Of a stretch of 64,000 bases of DNA, positions 1-9,052 are shown piece after piece. The stretch is from Brevibacterium sp. (GTDB lineage Bacteria > Actinomycetota > Actinomycetes > Actinomycetales > Brevibacteriaceae). How positions within the stretch are numbered: position 1 is the first letter of the stretch; the number at the start of each line of letters is the position of its first letter. The stretch covers positions 62,001 to 126,000 of the forward strand of contig NZ_JAPSIB010000006.1 in assembly GCF_031179145.1 (NCBI RefSeq), in the 5' to 3' direction. The translations under genes and the position numbers were made by a program. The notes under the pieces were generated by a model. It was not told the origin of the DNA and ran no database searches. It saw only the letters and a program-made list of their open reading frames with translations.

Positions 1-648
1 TCCGGAGACGAGCCCCACCTCGGCGGCGGGAGAGTGTTCGCGGACGGCGCTGACGCCGAGTCCGTGGGCCAGGAGCATGTGGTGGAGGGCGGCGACGGCC
101 TTGGCGCTGTCGCGGTGCCCAGGTGGGAACGCGCCTTCGGCGTAGCCGACCCAGGATTCGTAGTAGAGCTCGTTGACGGTCATCCACATGCCCACGCGGT
201 CTCCGAGGGTCTCGGTGAGGACCTGTGCGTAGTCGGCGAACCGCAGTGCGGTGTCGCGGTTCGACCAGCCGCCGTCGAGGTGGGCGGGCAGGTCCATGTG
301 GTACATCGTCAGCGCGGGGGTGAGTCCGCGGTCGAGGAGTCCGTCGACGAGGCGCTCGTAGAAGTCGAGGCCCTCGCGGTTGACGGTGCGGCCGTCGGGC
401 ATCACTCGGGACCAGCTCGCGGAGAACCGGTAGGCACCGGCGCCGAGGCGGGCCGCAAGGTCGAGGTCGTGCTGCCATCGGTGGTAGTGGTCGCAGGCGA
501 CGTCGCCGGTGTCACCGTGGGTGCCGTGTTCGCGCAGATAGTCGTCCCAGATCGACGGGGAGCGCCCGTACGCGGCGGCCGCGCCTTCGATCTGATAGGC
601 GGCCGTGGCCGTGCCCCAGAGGAAGCCGGGGGGAAAGGACAGTGTCAC
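1..648 (-). CDS. GH1 family beta-glucosidase (3' end outside window)
   Basis: The first 216 residues of a glycoside hydrolase family 1 enzyme, read leftwards off the window. Family members hydrolyse beta-linked glucosides or phosphoglucosides in the cytoplasm. The N-terminal GH1 signature (FLWGTATAAYQIEG, residues 9-22) and the RFSASWSR block (about 74-81) are clear. The catalytic acid/base is E160 in TVNEL; most GH1 enzymes have NEP here, and HMD at 117-119 replaces the usual HWD, so the aglycone site may differ. The GTG start overlaps the stop of the upstream lacI-type gene (GTGA), so the two genes are translationally coupled. Substrate is not predictable from this fragment. Confidence 0.9.
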   Translation of the reverse strand, partial: MTLSFPPGFLWGTATAAYQIEGAAAAYGRSPSIWDDYLREHGTHGDTGDVACDHYHRWQHDLDLAARLGAGAYRFSASWSRVMPDGRTVNREGLDFYERLVDGLLDRGLTPALTMYHMDLPAHLDGGWSNRDTALRFADYAQVLTETLGDRVGMWMTVNELYYESWVGYAEGAFPPGHRDSAKAVAALHHMLLAHGLGVSAVREHSPAAEVGLVSG

Positions 649-1718
649 GTGGAGCTCCGTTCGATGAAGACCGGGGGAATGAGGTGGGTGCGCGGTGCAG
701 CGGCAGGTGCTTTGTCGCTGTCGTCGCTGCGGATGAGGTCGATGAGGGTGGTGACGGCGCCGGCGCCGATCTCGTCGAAGCGCTGGGCCACCGTCGACAG
801 CGGAGGATCGAGGGCGAGTGCGGCCGGATCCCCGTCGAAGCCGAGTACGGCGACGTCCTCGGGAACGGTGAGGCCGGCGCGCCGCAGCGATCGGAACACC
901 GCGAAGGCGGCGAAGTCGACGGGGCAGAAGACCCCGTCGAATTCCCTTCCGGCCTCCAGGAGGCCGTCGATTGCGTTCGAGGTGAGGTGGGAGGCAGGGT
1001 AGGTCTCGTCGGAGTCGAGGATGAGCGGTTCGAGCCCGGCGTCCTCCATCGCTTCGGTGTAGCCGGCCAGTCGTTCGTCGAGAGCAAGACCGGTGAACGC
1101 CGAGGTGGGGGAGAGAGCGACGATGCGTTTCCTCCCTGAGGAAATGAGGCGGACGATCCCGTCCTTGGCGCTGTCGTGGTTCTCTGAGGCCCAGACATGG
1201 AAGCCCGGGTGGGGGCGGAGGTCGTCGATGATGACGACCGGAGCGCCGGTGGCCAGGGCGGTGGGTTTCCAGTCGTCGTCGGTGGGGGAGACGACGACGA
1301 AACCGTCGATGGGCTGACCGGCGGAGCGGGCGAAGAAGGACGTGAGGTCGTCGCCGAGCAGCGGGGCCTGGTCATTCATCGACTGGAGGTAGGCGTCATC
1401 GACGGGGTTGAGGGTGAGGCGGAAGCCGTTGATCGCTGCGGCGTGGCCGGCGCCTCTGAGCAGGGGTTCCCACCAGCCGATGAGGTTGAGCGGGATGACG
1501 AAGCTGATGGTGTCGTAGCGTCCGGTGCGCAGGGCGCGTCCGGCGGGGCTGATGCGGTATCCGAGACGGTCGGCGACGGCGCGGACGGTCTCCTTGGTCT
1601 TCACGCCGACATCGGGATGATCGCGCAGGGCGCGGCTGATGGTGGGCACGGACAACCCGAGCTCGTCCGCGATGTCGGCCATCGTTGCAGCGCGTGGTCG
1701 ACCCGCTCGAGTCGCCAT
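645..1718 (-). CDS. LacI family transcriptional regulator
   Basis: A 357-residue sugar-responsive repressor. The N-terminal LacI HTH and hinge span about residues 11-60 (ATMADIADELGLSVPTISRAL, then the LGYRISPAGRALRTG hinge). A periplasmic-binding-protein-like ligand domain fills the rest. It is followed by the GH1 gene with a GTGA overlap, so it probably autoregulates a small glucoside-use operon. Two CG-centred LacI-type half palindromes lie just upstream of its ATG at 1718. The inducer is inferred to be a glucoside from the neighbour only. Confidence 0.92.
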   Translation of the reverse strand: MATRAGRPRAATMADIADELGLSVPTISRALRDHPDVGVKTKETVRAVADRLGYRISPAGRALRTGRYDTISFVIPLNLIGWWEPLLRGAGHAAAINGFRLTLNPVDDAYLQSMNDQAPLLGDDLTSFFARSAGQPIDGFVVVSPTDDDWKPTALATGAPVVIIDDLRPHPGFHVWASENHDSAKDGIVRLISSGRKRIVALSPTSAFTGLALDERLAGYTEAMEDAGLEPLILDSDETYPASHLTSNAIDGLLEAGREFDGVFCPVDFAAFAVFRSLRRAGLTVPEDVAVLGFDGDPAALALDPPLSTVAQRFDEIGAGAVTTLIDLIRSDDSDKAPAAAPRTHLIPPVFIERSST

Positions 1719-1731
1719 GGAAAGCCCCTTT

Positions 1732-1760
1732 GCAATCGATTACGTAAACGATTACGTGAA
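1732..1760. promoter_or_regulatory. Tandem LacI-type operators
   Basis: Two CG-centred sites, GCAATCGATTAC (1732-1743) and GTAAACGATTAC (1744-1755), sit 14-30 bp upstream of the LacI-type ATG. They also form a 12-bp direct repeat CGATTACGTRAA at 1737-1748 and 1749-1760. The central CG and near-symmetric arms fit LacI-family operators. Autoregulation is inferred. Confidence 0.65.
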
Positions 1761-1808
1761 TTGGATCACGAGGGGGTTCCCGGTGTCAATGGGAGCTCGG
1801 AAAGAAGG

Positions 1809-1835
1809 CAGCGCCCACCGGTGGGGCGGGCGCTG
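1809..1835 (-). terminator. Rho-independent terminator of the 1901-2581 gene
   Basis: CAGCGCCC (1809-1816) pairs with GGGCGCTG (1828-1835). On the minus strand the hairpin is followed by a T-rich tail (CCTTCTTT). It lies 66 bp past the stop of the minus-strand gene at 1901. Confidence 0.55.
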
Positions 1836-1900
1836 GGTTGCTGCCAGCAACTGCTATTAGACAGAGATCAGAAGCAACGGTCGCGCTGGACGATGTATGG

Positions 1901-2581
1901 TCAAACGCTGGCGCGATCGCTTTCGAAGAGCCAGATTCCGTGGTCGAAATGACTGAGTGTCTCGCCGAGGCCGGTCTGCTCGTGCGTAAGCGCGATCAGC
2001 TGACGAGCGGTCGCGCCGTCAACAGCGTCCAAACCCTGCTGCTGCAGTGCGACGTTGACGAATCGACAGATCATCGTGTCCGCCTTCACTCCGGGTTGGC
2101 CGAGAAGCATGGACAGATACTCGAACGTGATCCAGCCCAATCCCTTCACAGGAACATAGGCGTTCTTGAGTTCGCCCGAATTCTTCGCCCGGAAGTCCTC
2201 TGCGGTGCGGACCCCAATGTCGAGGAAGTTGCTTGCAGCTTCGATGACCGCCGAGGCCTTCGAACGCGAACTTGTCTTCGCATTTCCCATTACCGCTTCG
2301 ATGGCGGCCTCGCCCACCTCGACGAGCAGAGTCAGATCGTCGACAGCAGACTTGTACTCACAGCGGAAAGCCTGCAGTCGATTGAAGACCCCTTTGCCTG
2401 GCGTGTCCGAACGATACTGGGCCTGAATGGAGAAAACGGCATCCACCAATGCCGTGGAGATTTCGTTCGGCCATCCACCACCGTAAACGGCGAAGTTCTC
2501 GGTGGGGACGGTGGCTGTGGCTTCGGCGACGGCGGCAACTTGCCGGCTCGTGAGATCAGACATAAAGCAACAGTAGTCCAC
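1901..2581 (-). CDS. Hypothetical protein, possible HhH-type fold
   Basis: A 226-residue soluble protein that I do not recognise with certainty. Residues about 145-185 (VKGLGWITFEYLSMLLG, then GVKADTMICRF) resemble the helix-hairpin-helix plus G-x-x-D segment of HhH-GPD-type proteins, but no iron-sulphur cysteines or obvious catalytic lysine accompany it. The called GTG start has no good ribosome binding site; an ATG seven codons in (MSDLTSRQ) is an alternative. It stands alone, with a terminator downstream. The HhH reading is weak and would need structure comparison. Confidence 0.6.
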   Translation of the reverse strand: MDYCCFMSDLTSRQVAAVAEATATVPTENFAVYGGGWPNEISTALVDAVFSIQAQYRSDTPGKGVFNRLQAFRCEYKSAVDDLTLLVEVGEAAIEAVMGNAKTSSRSKASAVIEAASNFLDIGVRTAEDFRAKNSGELKNAYVPVKGLGWITFEYLSMLLGQPGVKADTMICRFVNVALQQQGLDAVDGATARQLIALTHEQTGLGETLSHFDHGIWLFESDRASV

Positions 2582-2745
2582 AATTCATCGGCGAGGAGAT
2601 CGGGACATAGTTCGATTTCCGCAGGTCTGATGGGTTGTCGTTTCGACGGGTGACGCATTGCCGAGGCGACAACGGCCGATCTGTCGAAGCCGACAAGTTC
2701 CCCGGTCGTAACCTGAGCTTGCGATCCCAGGCGTAATCTGAGGGC

Positions 2746-5055
2746 ATGACTCGTCACCTACTGACCAGTACCCCTCCCTCCCCGACCACTCCCCACCAAA
2801 CCCCGACCGCGGATCACAGCCAGTCCCCACGCCACGACTCCGCATCGTCTGGCTATCGCACCCGCACACCCGTCCGCGGTCGCGAAGCTCTCCTCGGCCT
2901 CTTCGCCGTCCTCCTCGTCGCCTGGGTCGCGGTCGCCGGCATCGGTGGTCCCTACTTCGGCAAGATCTCCGAGGTCTCGACGAACGACCGGTCCTCGTTC
3001 CTGCCGGAGTCCGCTGAATCCACCCGCGCTCAGGAGCTCATCGACCAGTTCAGCGATCTCGACTACGTTCCGGCGATTGTCGTATTCGAGCGCGAAGCCG
3101 GAGTCACCCCAGAGGACACGACAACGCTTGCGGATCTCAGCCAACGACTCGAAGCGGACGATCTTCTCGCCGCACCGTCGTCCCCGGTGATCCCCGCCGA
3201 AGACGGCCAAGCGCTCGAACTCATCCTCCCCGTCTCCACCGACGCCACCGCCGACGATGTCGAACAGATCCGCGCCGTCATCGACAGGGAACTAGGCACC
3301 ACCAGCTCCGCCGGTGCCGATTCCGGTGCCGACGTCACCGTCCACGTCACCGGCCCAGCCGGGTTCGCCGCCGACCTCACCGAGGCTTTCGCCGGGATCG
3401 ACGGAATCCTCCTGCTCGTCGCCCTCATCGCCGTCTTCGTCATCCTCATCGTGGTCTACCGCTCACCGCTGCTGCCGATCATCGTGCTGTTCACCTCGAT
3501 GGCCGCGCTCTCGGCCTCGATCTTCGTCATCTGGCACCTGGCCGACGCCGGCATCCTCCTCATCAACGGCCAGGTCCAGGGCATCCTCTTCATCCTCGTC
3601 GTCGGTGCGACCACCGACTATTCGCTGCTCGTCGTCGCCCGCTTCCGCGACTCGCTCCTGACCGAACGCGACCGGGTCCGGGCCGGACTGCGCGCCGTGA
3701 AAGGCGTACTCGAGCCGATCGCGGCCTCCGGCGGCACCGTCATCGCCAGCCTCCTCGTCCTCCTGCTCACCGACCTCGCCTCGACCCGTGCGCTGGGCCC
3801 GGTGGCGGCGATCGGCATCGTCATGGCCATGCTCGCCGCGCTGACATTCCTGCCGGCGGCCCTCATGCTCATGGGCCGCGCCGTCTTCTGGCCCTTCCTC
3901 CCACGCGTGCAGACCTCCGCCACGACATCCCGAAAGAAGGGAGTCTGGACCCGGATCGCCGAGGTGATCGCCAAGCGACCGCGCACGATCTGGATCGGTC
4001 TGGTCATCGTTCTCGCCCTCCCGCTGCTCGCGTTCCCGCAGTTCAAAGCCTCGGGAGTCGCGCAGAGCGAATTCGTGCTCGGCCAATCCGAGGCTCGCGA
4101 CGGGCAGGACGTCCTCGCTGAGCACTTCCCCGGAGGATCCGGATCACCTGCGCAGGTCGTAGTGACGGAACCGAAACTTGAGCAGGCCGCGCAAGAGATC
4201 GGTCGCCTCGGCGGGGTCGAGTCGATGTCGGTCGTTGCACAGAACACCCCGAGCGGCACTGCCCCGGTTGATGCGGACGGGACGGTTCAGGTACCCGAAG
4301 GCAGGGGAGAGCCGAACTCGACGCCACCTACGGTGCCGCCAATCCCCACCGAGGTGGACGGGAACGTCCTGCTCGATGTGACACTGACCGATGCCGCGGA
4401 CTCCCTGGTCGCCGAGGAGACCGTGAAGATGATCCGCGACGCGGTCCATGAGGTCGATTCCGAGGCGCTCGTGGGCGGGGAGACGGCAGTGGACCTCGAT
4501 ACGAACACCACCGCCGAGGCGGACCGGAGTCTCGCGATCCCGCTGATCCTGCTCGTCATCACGATCATCCTCATCGTGCTCCTGCGCTCCCTCGTCGCCC
4601 CGCTGCTGCTGGTGGCGCTGACGGTGCTGTCGTTCGGCACCGCTTTGGGAGTCTCGGCGCTGGTGTTCAACCAGGTCATCGGGTTCCCGGGTGCGGATCC
4701 CTCGGTGCCGCTCTACGCGTTCGTGTTCCTGGTGGCGTTGGGGATCGACTACAATATCTTCCTCATGTCGCGGGTGCGTGAGGAGTCGCTGCGGATCGGC
4801 ACGCGGCGCGGAGTCCTCGCCGGGCTCGTGGCGACGGGAGGGGTGATCACCTCGGCGGGAATCGTGCTGGCCGCGACCTTCGCAGCGCTTGCCGTCATCC
4901 CGATCATGTTCCTCGTCCAGCTCGCCTTCATCGTCACCTTCGGGGTGCTGCTGGACGCGATCCTCGTCCGTTCGCTCGTCGTGCCAGCGCTGGTCTACGA
5001 CATCGGGCGACCGGTCTGGTGGCCGTGGCGGGCGCGGATTCCTGCGGATCGCTGA
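2746..5055 (+). CDS. MMPL family RND-type exporter
   Basis: A 769-residue inner-membrane permease of the MMPL/RND class. The sequence shows the duplicated family layout: one helix near residues 48-67, an extracytoplasmic domain (about 70-215), a helix bundle (about 220-375), then a second extracytoplasmic domain (about 425-590) and a second bundle (about 590-755). GATTDYSLLVVARFRD (about 287-302) and ALGIDYNIFLMSRVREE (about 665-681) are the paired TM4/TM10 signatures carrying the proton-relay Asp/Tyr residues. The Pro/Thr/Ser-rich N-terminal 45 residues are probably cytoplasmic and disordered. Likely substrates are lipids or amphipathic drugs. No regulator is adjacent. Confidence 0.9.
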   Translation: MTRHLLTSTPPSPTTPHQTPTADHSQSPRHDSASSGYRTRTPVRGREALLGLFAVLLVAWVAVAGIGGPYFGKISEVSTNDRSSFLPESAESTRAQELIDQFSDLDYVPAIVVFEREAGVTPEDTTTLADLSQRLEADDLLAAPSSPVIPAEDGQALELILPVSTDATADDVEQIRAVIDRELGTTSSAGADSGADVTVHVTGPAGFAADLTEAFAGIDGILLLVALIAVFVILIVVYRSPLLPIIVLFTSMAALSASIFVIWHLADAGILLINGQVQGILFILVVGATTDYSLLVVARFRDSLLTERDRVRAGLRAVKGVLEPIAASGGTVIASLLVLLLTDLASTRALGPVAAIGIVMAMLAALTFLPAALMLMGRAVFWPFLPRVQTSATTSRKKGVWTRIAEVIAKRPRTIWIGLVIVLALPLLAFPQFKASGVAQSEFVLGQSEARDGQDVLAEHFPGGSGSPAQVVVTEPKLEQAAQEIGRLGGVESMSVVAQNTPSGTAPVDADGTVQVPEGRGEPNSTPPTVPPIPTEVDGNVLLDVTLTDAADSLVAEETVKMIRDAVHEVDSEALVGGETAVDLDTNTTAEADRSLAIPLILLVITIILIVLLRSLVAPLLLVALTVLSFGTALGVSALVFNQVIGFPGADPSVPLYAFVFLVALGIDYNIFLMSRVREESLRIGTRRGVLAGLVATGGVITSAGIVLAATFAALAVIPIMFLVQLAFIVTFGVLLDAILVRSLVVPALVYDIGRPVWWPWRARIPADR

Positions 5056-5176
5056 CGGCACGGAGTGGACAAGACAATGCCGGTCAGGCGGCGATGTCCA
5101 CCCTCCCGTTCGCTGAGGGGGCCTATCATTACCGGGTGCAAGCGCGAGAGCTGAATCCCGGAAGCGGAGGAGATCG

Positions 5177-6379
5177 GTGAAGAGGAAGACAATTCGGCGG
5201 CGTCCCCCGGGCCGTCGCGCGGCGCTCCTGGTCGTGCTGATCGTGAGCGCGGTTCTGCTCCCGGTCGTCTTCGTGATGTGGCCGGGTGCCCCGGTGAACA
5301 CTCTCGGGAAGTCCGTGTCGCAGGACTATCTGCCTGCCGAGGTCACCGACGTCGCGTTCGACAACTGCGGCAACGTCAGCGACGATGTGCCGTGCGGTTC
5401 CGCCACCGGCACGCTGGCCGACGGCAAGACAGTGGACGTGATGCTCTTTCGCAACGCCTACTTCAACGACGTCTCCAACGGCGACGACGTGGTGATCAGT
5501 GAGGCGACCACGCCGGGTGCGGAACGCAGCTACACCTACTACTCGCCCCAGCGGGGCGGGACACTGGCGATCTTCGCTCTGGGGGCTCTCGGACTCGTCG
5601 CTCTCGCCGTCGGCTTCCGGGGGCTGCGGGCATTCGTATCGCTTCTCGCCTCCGCCGTCTTCATCTGGTATTTCCTGATCGGCGGAATCGCCGCAGACGG
5701 ATCCCCGCTTCTCTACTCATCGGTGACCGTGGTCTTCGTGCTCACGGCAGTGCTGTTCTATACGCATGGTCTCTCGGCGATGACGATCGCCGCATGGGCG
5801 GGCACTCTGATCGGACTGTGCGTCGCGATGGCGGTCGGATCGGCATTGTCGTGGCTGCTGCGGCTGGGGCCCGCCGGAGAGAACGCCGAGATGCTCACCC
5901 TGTCGGGACTGACGGTGCCGGTCGAATCCATTGCCCTGGCCGCGTTGCTCATCGTGCTCATCGGTGTCCTCAATGACATTTCGGCTGCTCAGGCAAGCAC
6001 TGTCTTCTCCCACCTCGGCGCTGCGCTCCCGGATGGCGAGGGGCGGGAAATGCCGGCACGGGCAGGTGGTGGTCGTCGGTCGTGGTGGAGGACTGTCCGT
6101 GATTCGTCGCTGAACGTCGGTCGGGATCATGCGGCCAGCGCCATCTACACGGTGAGTTTCTCAGTGGTCGGGGCCGGACTGTTCACCTTGATCCTGTCCC
6201 AGACGTTCGGCCTGCCGCTGGGTGTGGTGCTCCAGTCCGATGAGGTGGCGACGACTCTGACGCAGATGATCGCTGGCATTGTCGGCATCGTGGTCACGAT
6301 GCCGGCCACGACTGTCATCGCGGTGACCTTGGCCAGATGGTTCGCCGGCTCTGCAGTGGAGCGCGTTCCGCGTCACTGA
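5177..6379 (+). CDS. YibE/F family membrane protein
   Basis: A 400-residue integral membrane protein of the YibE/F family, whose function is undefined. One signal-anchor helix (about 15-36) is followed by an extracytoplasmic beta-rich domain (about 40-130) and seven or eight helices with the hallmark long run around GVLNDISAAQASTVFSHL (about 262-279). The GTG start is chosen because GGAGGA lies 5-11 bp upstream. It sits 121 bp after the MMPL gene on the same strand and converges on the XRE-cupin gene, with a short GC hairpin at 6381-6393 between them. Confidence 0.88.
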   Translation: MKRKTIRRRPPGRRAALLVVLIVSAVLLPVVFVMWPGAPVNTLGKSVSQDYLPAEVTDVAFDNCGNVSDDVPCGSATGTLADGKTVDVMLFRNAYFNDVSNGDDVVISEATTPGAERSYTYYSPQRGGTLAIFALGALGLVALAVGFRGLRAFVSLLASAVFIWYFLIGGIAADGSPLLYSSVTVVFVLTAVLFYTHGLSAMTIAAWAGTLIGLCVAMAVGSALSWLLRLGPAGENAEMLTLSGLTVPVESIALAALLIVLIGVLNDISAAQASTVFSHLGAALPDGEGREMPARAGGGRRSWWRTVRDSSLNVGRDHAASAIYTVSFSVVGAGLFTLILSQTFGLPLGVVLQSDEVATTLTQMIAGIVGIVVTMPATTVIAVTLARWFAGSAVERVPRH

Positions 6380-6398
6380 GCTGCGGGCCGCAGAACGT

Positions 6399-6959
6399 CT
6401 AATCCGCTCCGTCACCAGCCCCGTGAGTGTGCATCCGGACCCCGTCCTGGTTGAAGATGCTGATCACCTGCGCAGGGCGTGAGATCGCCGAGATGCTGTG
6501 CGGCATTCGGGTGTCGAATTCCGCGGCTTCACCCCGCTTGAGCACCAGCTCCTGCTCACCGAGCACGAGGCGCAGCTGCCCGCTGATCACGTAGAGCCAT
6601 TCGTAGCCGTCGTGGACTCGCGGTTCCGGAGCGACTGAGCGCGGGGGGTAGGTGATCTTGTAGGTGGCGACCGGCGACCCCTCGGGCGCCAGTGGCGTGA
6701 TCACCATCCCGTCGCGCCGGATGCTCGGCCGGCGCACTCGTGGGTCGGGCGCCTCGGTCGATAGGAGGTCGTCGATCCGGATCCCCAGCTCCCGGGTGAG
6801 CGGGACGAGCAGTTCCAGGCTGGCCTGCCGCTTTCCGCTCTCCAGCCGGGACAGAGTGCTCACGGACATTCCGGCTCGACCGGCGAGGTAATCCAGGGTC
6901 CAGTCCCGGGACTTCCTGGCGGCACGAAGCCGCGGACCCATTTGGTCGAGCATGTCCAT
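6399..6959 (-). CDS. XRE family regulator with C-terminal cupin domain
   Basis: A 186-residue HTH-cupin regulator. Residues 9-64 form an HTH_3 domain (SVSTLSRLESGKRQASLELLVPL covers the recognition helix), and residues about 105-175 form a cupin_2 barrel (EPRVHDGYEWLYVISGQLRLVLG). Such proteins usually repress a neighbouring divergent gene. Here the partner is the flavoprotein-methyltransferase fusion starting 114 bp away, and the shared spacer carries TTGC/GCAA half-sites. The ligand is unknown. Confidence 0.92.
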   Translation of the reverse strand: MDMLDQMGPRLRAARKSRDWTLDYLAGRAGMSVSTLSRLESGKRQASLELLVPLTRELGIRIDDLLSTEAPDPRVRRPSIRRDGMVITPLAPEGSPVATYKITYPPRSVAPEPRVHDGYEWLYVISGQLRLVLGEQELVLKRGEAAEFDTRMPHSISAISRPAQVISIFNQDGVRMHTHGAGDGAD

Positions 6960-7016
6960 GAGTGACTCCTGAGGAACGAGGTGAGACGGGCCGAGTCACC
7001 TCACCGAACCACGTTT

Positions 7017-7042
7017 TTGCCAATAGTGCAAGAACGATTGCA
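7017..7042. promoter_or_regulatory. Candidate operator of the XRE-cupin regulator
   Basis: Three alternating half-sites in the divergent spacer: TTGC (7017-7020), GCAA (7028-7031) and TTGC (7039-7042). They make two overlapping inverted repeats, TTGC-N7-GCAA and TGCAA-N6-TTGCA. The cluster is 32-57 bp upstream of the fusion gene start. Assignment to the adjacent regulator is inferred. Confidence 0.5.
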
Positions 7043-7073
7043 GAATCTACTGGGTGCGGCGCATGCTTGAGCC

Positions 7074-8720
7074 ATGGAAGAGACACTTGTGAATCAGAAT
7101 TGGGACGTCATCGTCGTCGGCGGCGGAGCTGCCGGACTGAGTGCGGCGCTCACGCTCGGCAGGTCCCTGCGGCGCGTCGTCGTTATCGACTCGGGCAGTC
7201 CGCGCAACCGCTTCGCCGCCCACATGCATTCCGTCCTCGGCAACGAAGGCACGGATCCGGCTGCCCTCATTGCTCAAGGGCGCGAGGAGGCGGCGAGCTA
7301 TGGAGTCCAGTTCGTTGACGACACCGTCATCAGCGTCCAGGCGGGGGAGCGGACCGTGACAGTGGCGACCGCGCAGGGTGCGCTCACAGGTCGTGCCCTC
7401 ATCGTCGCCACCGGGCTCACCGACGAACTCCCCGACATCCCCGGCCTCGCCGAACATTGGGGGACCAACGTGCTGCACTGTCCGTATTGTCACGGCTGGG
7501 AAGTGAAGGGGACGCGGATCGGAGTGCTGGGCGCATCCTCGATGTCGGCCCACCAGGCGCAGCTTGTGCGGCAGTGGACCGATCGCCTGACGTTCTTCAC
7601 CGCCGGCAGCGGCGCGCTGGACCCTGAACTTGCCGAGCGTCTGCGTGCGCGCGACGTCGAACTCATTGACACCCCCGTCGCCGAGGTGGTCAGCGACGGA
7701 CAGCGGCTCACTGGAGTTCGCCTGGAGGACGGGCAGACCATCGAGCTCGACGCGATCTTCACTGCGCCGAGACCTCGCCCCCATGATGAGTTCCTCGCCG
7801 AACTCGGACTGGACCGGGTCGAGAACCCGGTCGGCAGCTTTCTTGCCGTTGATGCGACCGGTCGAACGAGCAATCCCCGCATCTGGGCGATCGGCAACGT
7901 CGTCAATCCGGCTGCCAACGTGCCGATCTCCATCGGCGGGGGAGCGCTGACTGGTGGTGTCGTCAACATGGAGCTGGTGACTGAGGACTTCGATGCTGCT
8001 GTGGCGGAGAGTCATGCCGCCGCCAATGGCGATGCCTCAGGTCACGATCATGCTGATGAGGGATCCGGGTCCGCCGCCCAGCATTGGGAGGCACGGTACT
8101 CCGAGAGCGACCGGATCTGGTCGGGCCGAGTCAATCCTGCCGTGGCGGATGCGGTGGCGGACCTTCCTGTCGGTTCAGCGCTCGATCTCGGCTGCGGCGA
8201 AGGTGGGGACGCGGTTTGGCTCGCCGAGCAGGGGTGGACCGTCGATGCCGTCGATATCTCGCCCACCGCAGTGCGGCGCGGAGCTGCGGGTGCGGTCGAA
8301 CGGGGAGTGGCGGACCAGCTCACCTGGCACGATGCGGATCTGAGCGAGTGGGAGCCGAAGGCTGGCTTCGACCTCGTCACTGCGTCCTACCTCCACTCCG
8401 ACGCCGATCTGCCTCGCGTGGAGATCCTCCGGCGCGCGAGTAGCTGGGTGAAGCCGGGCGGCTGCTTGCTCATCGTCTCCCACGTCTTCGAGTCCGAGGC
8501 CGACATTCCGCCGTGGGCGCGGCATAACGAATCCGCGCACGATCACGCGCACGATTTAAGGATGACCCCCGGCGAGGAGGTCGCTCAGCTCGGTCTCGAC
8601 CCGGACGAATGGACGGCTGAGGTCCAAGAGATCAGGCGACGCGAAGCTACGGGCCCCGACGGTCAGACCGGGTACGTTAAGGATGGAGTGAGTCTGCTGC
8701 GGCGGGCAAGACGCTTATGA
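7074..8720 (+). CDS. Bifunctional NAD(P)/FAD oxidoreductase and SAM methyltransferase
   Basis: A 548-residue two-enzyme fusion. Residues 1-310 form a thioredoxin-reductase-like flavoprotein: the FAD GxGxxG-type motif VGGGAAGLSA is at 15-24, and the redox motif CPYC (C136, C139) is followed by HGWE. An acidic His/Asp/Gly linker (about 315-340) joins a class I methyltransferase (motif I, ALDLGCGEGGD, near residue 370). The same fusion architecture is known in actinobacteria, but its substrate is not. The gene is divergent from an XRE-cupin repressor. A GTG 15 bp downstream, preceded by GGAAGAG, is an alternative start. Confidence 0.93.
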   Translation: MEETLVNQNWDVIVVGGGAAGLSAALTLGRSLRRVVVIDSGSPRNRFAAHMHSVLGNEGTDPAALIAQGREEAASYGVQFVDDTVISVQAGERTVTVATAQGALTGRALIVATGLTDELPDIPGLAEHWGTNVLHCPYCHGWEVKGTRIGVLGASSMSAHQAQLVRQWTDRLTFFTAGSGALDPELAERLRARDVELIDTPVAEVVSDGQRLTGVRLEDGQTIELDAIFTAPRPRPHDEFLAELGLDRVENPVGSFLAVDATGRTSNPRIWAIGNVVNPAANVPISIGGGALTGGVVNMELVTEDFDAAVAESHAAANGDASGHDHADEGSGSAAQHWEARYSESDRIWSGRVNPAVADAVADLPVGSALDLGCGEGGDAVWLAEQGWTVDAVDISPTAVRRGAAGAVERGVADQLTWHDADLSEWEPKAGFDLVTASYLHSDADLPRVEILRRASSWVKPGGCLLIVSHVFESEADIPPWARHNESAHDHAHDLRMTPGEEVAQLGLDPDEWTAEVQEIRRREATGPDGQTGYVKDGVSLLRRARRL

Positions 8721-8859
8721 AGATGCGGGACCCAGAATTCGGCCCAGACCCTTGGTACTGGTCTACCTTGTTCGATGTCGATGAAGCCGGAGGAAAAGGA
8801 AGGCGGTGTATTAAATGCTCACGTGAAGCTCGAGAGGAGTGTCAGAGGGTCCGGGCAGT

Positions 8860-9045
8860 ATGTCGCCCATTGCTACCGCGAAGGCGCAGGATGAGGTTCA
8901 CCGACGCTCCGGGAAACAGCACGCTCGAGTCAGAGGTGAAGGTCCCAATTCGAAGATCCTTTGGGTTTATGACGAGGAGGACTGGTCGCGTATGTACAAA
9001 ACTGGATTGCCGCTGAAGAGTCACAGAACACCCTTGAACGGATGA
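8860..9045 (+). CDS. Small hypothetical protein upstream of the methyltransferase relic
   Basis: A possible 61-residue protein, basic at the N-terminus and ending with KILWVYDEEDWSRMYKTG and a short tail. AGAGGG lies 10 bp upstream of the ATG, and the stop is 7 bp before the methyltransferase start, as in an operon. A GTG at 8839 is another possible start. No family recognised. I see nothing convincing in 8721-8859. Confidence 0.4.
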   Translation: MSPIATAKAQDEVHRRSGKQHARVRGEGPNSKILWVYDEEDWSRMYKTGLPLKSHRTPLNG

Positions 9046-9052
9046 GGTTCTG

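Noticed and set aside
6381-6393. CTGCGG-G-CCGCAG hairpin between convergent genes
   Set aside because: Stem too short and no T-tract; mentioned only in the YibE/F entry.
8717-9016. 99-aa Arg-rich frame starting in the end of the fusion gene
   Set aside because: No SD, unnatural composition; the 8860 frame is more protein-like.
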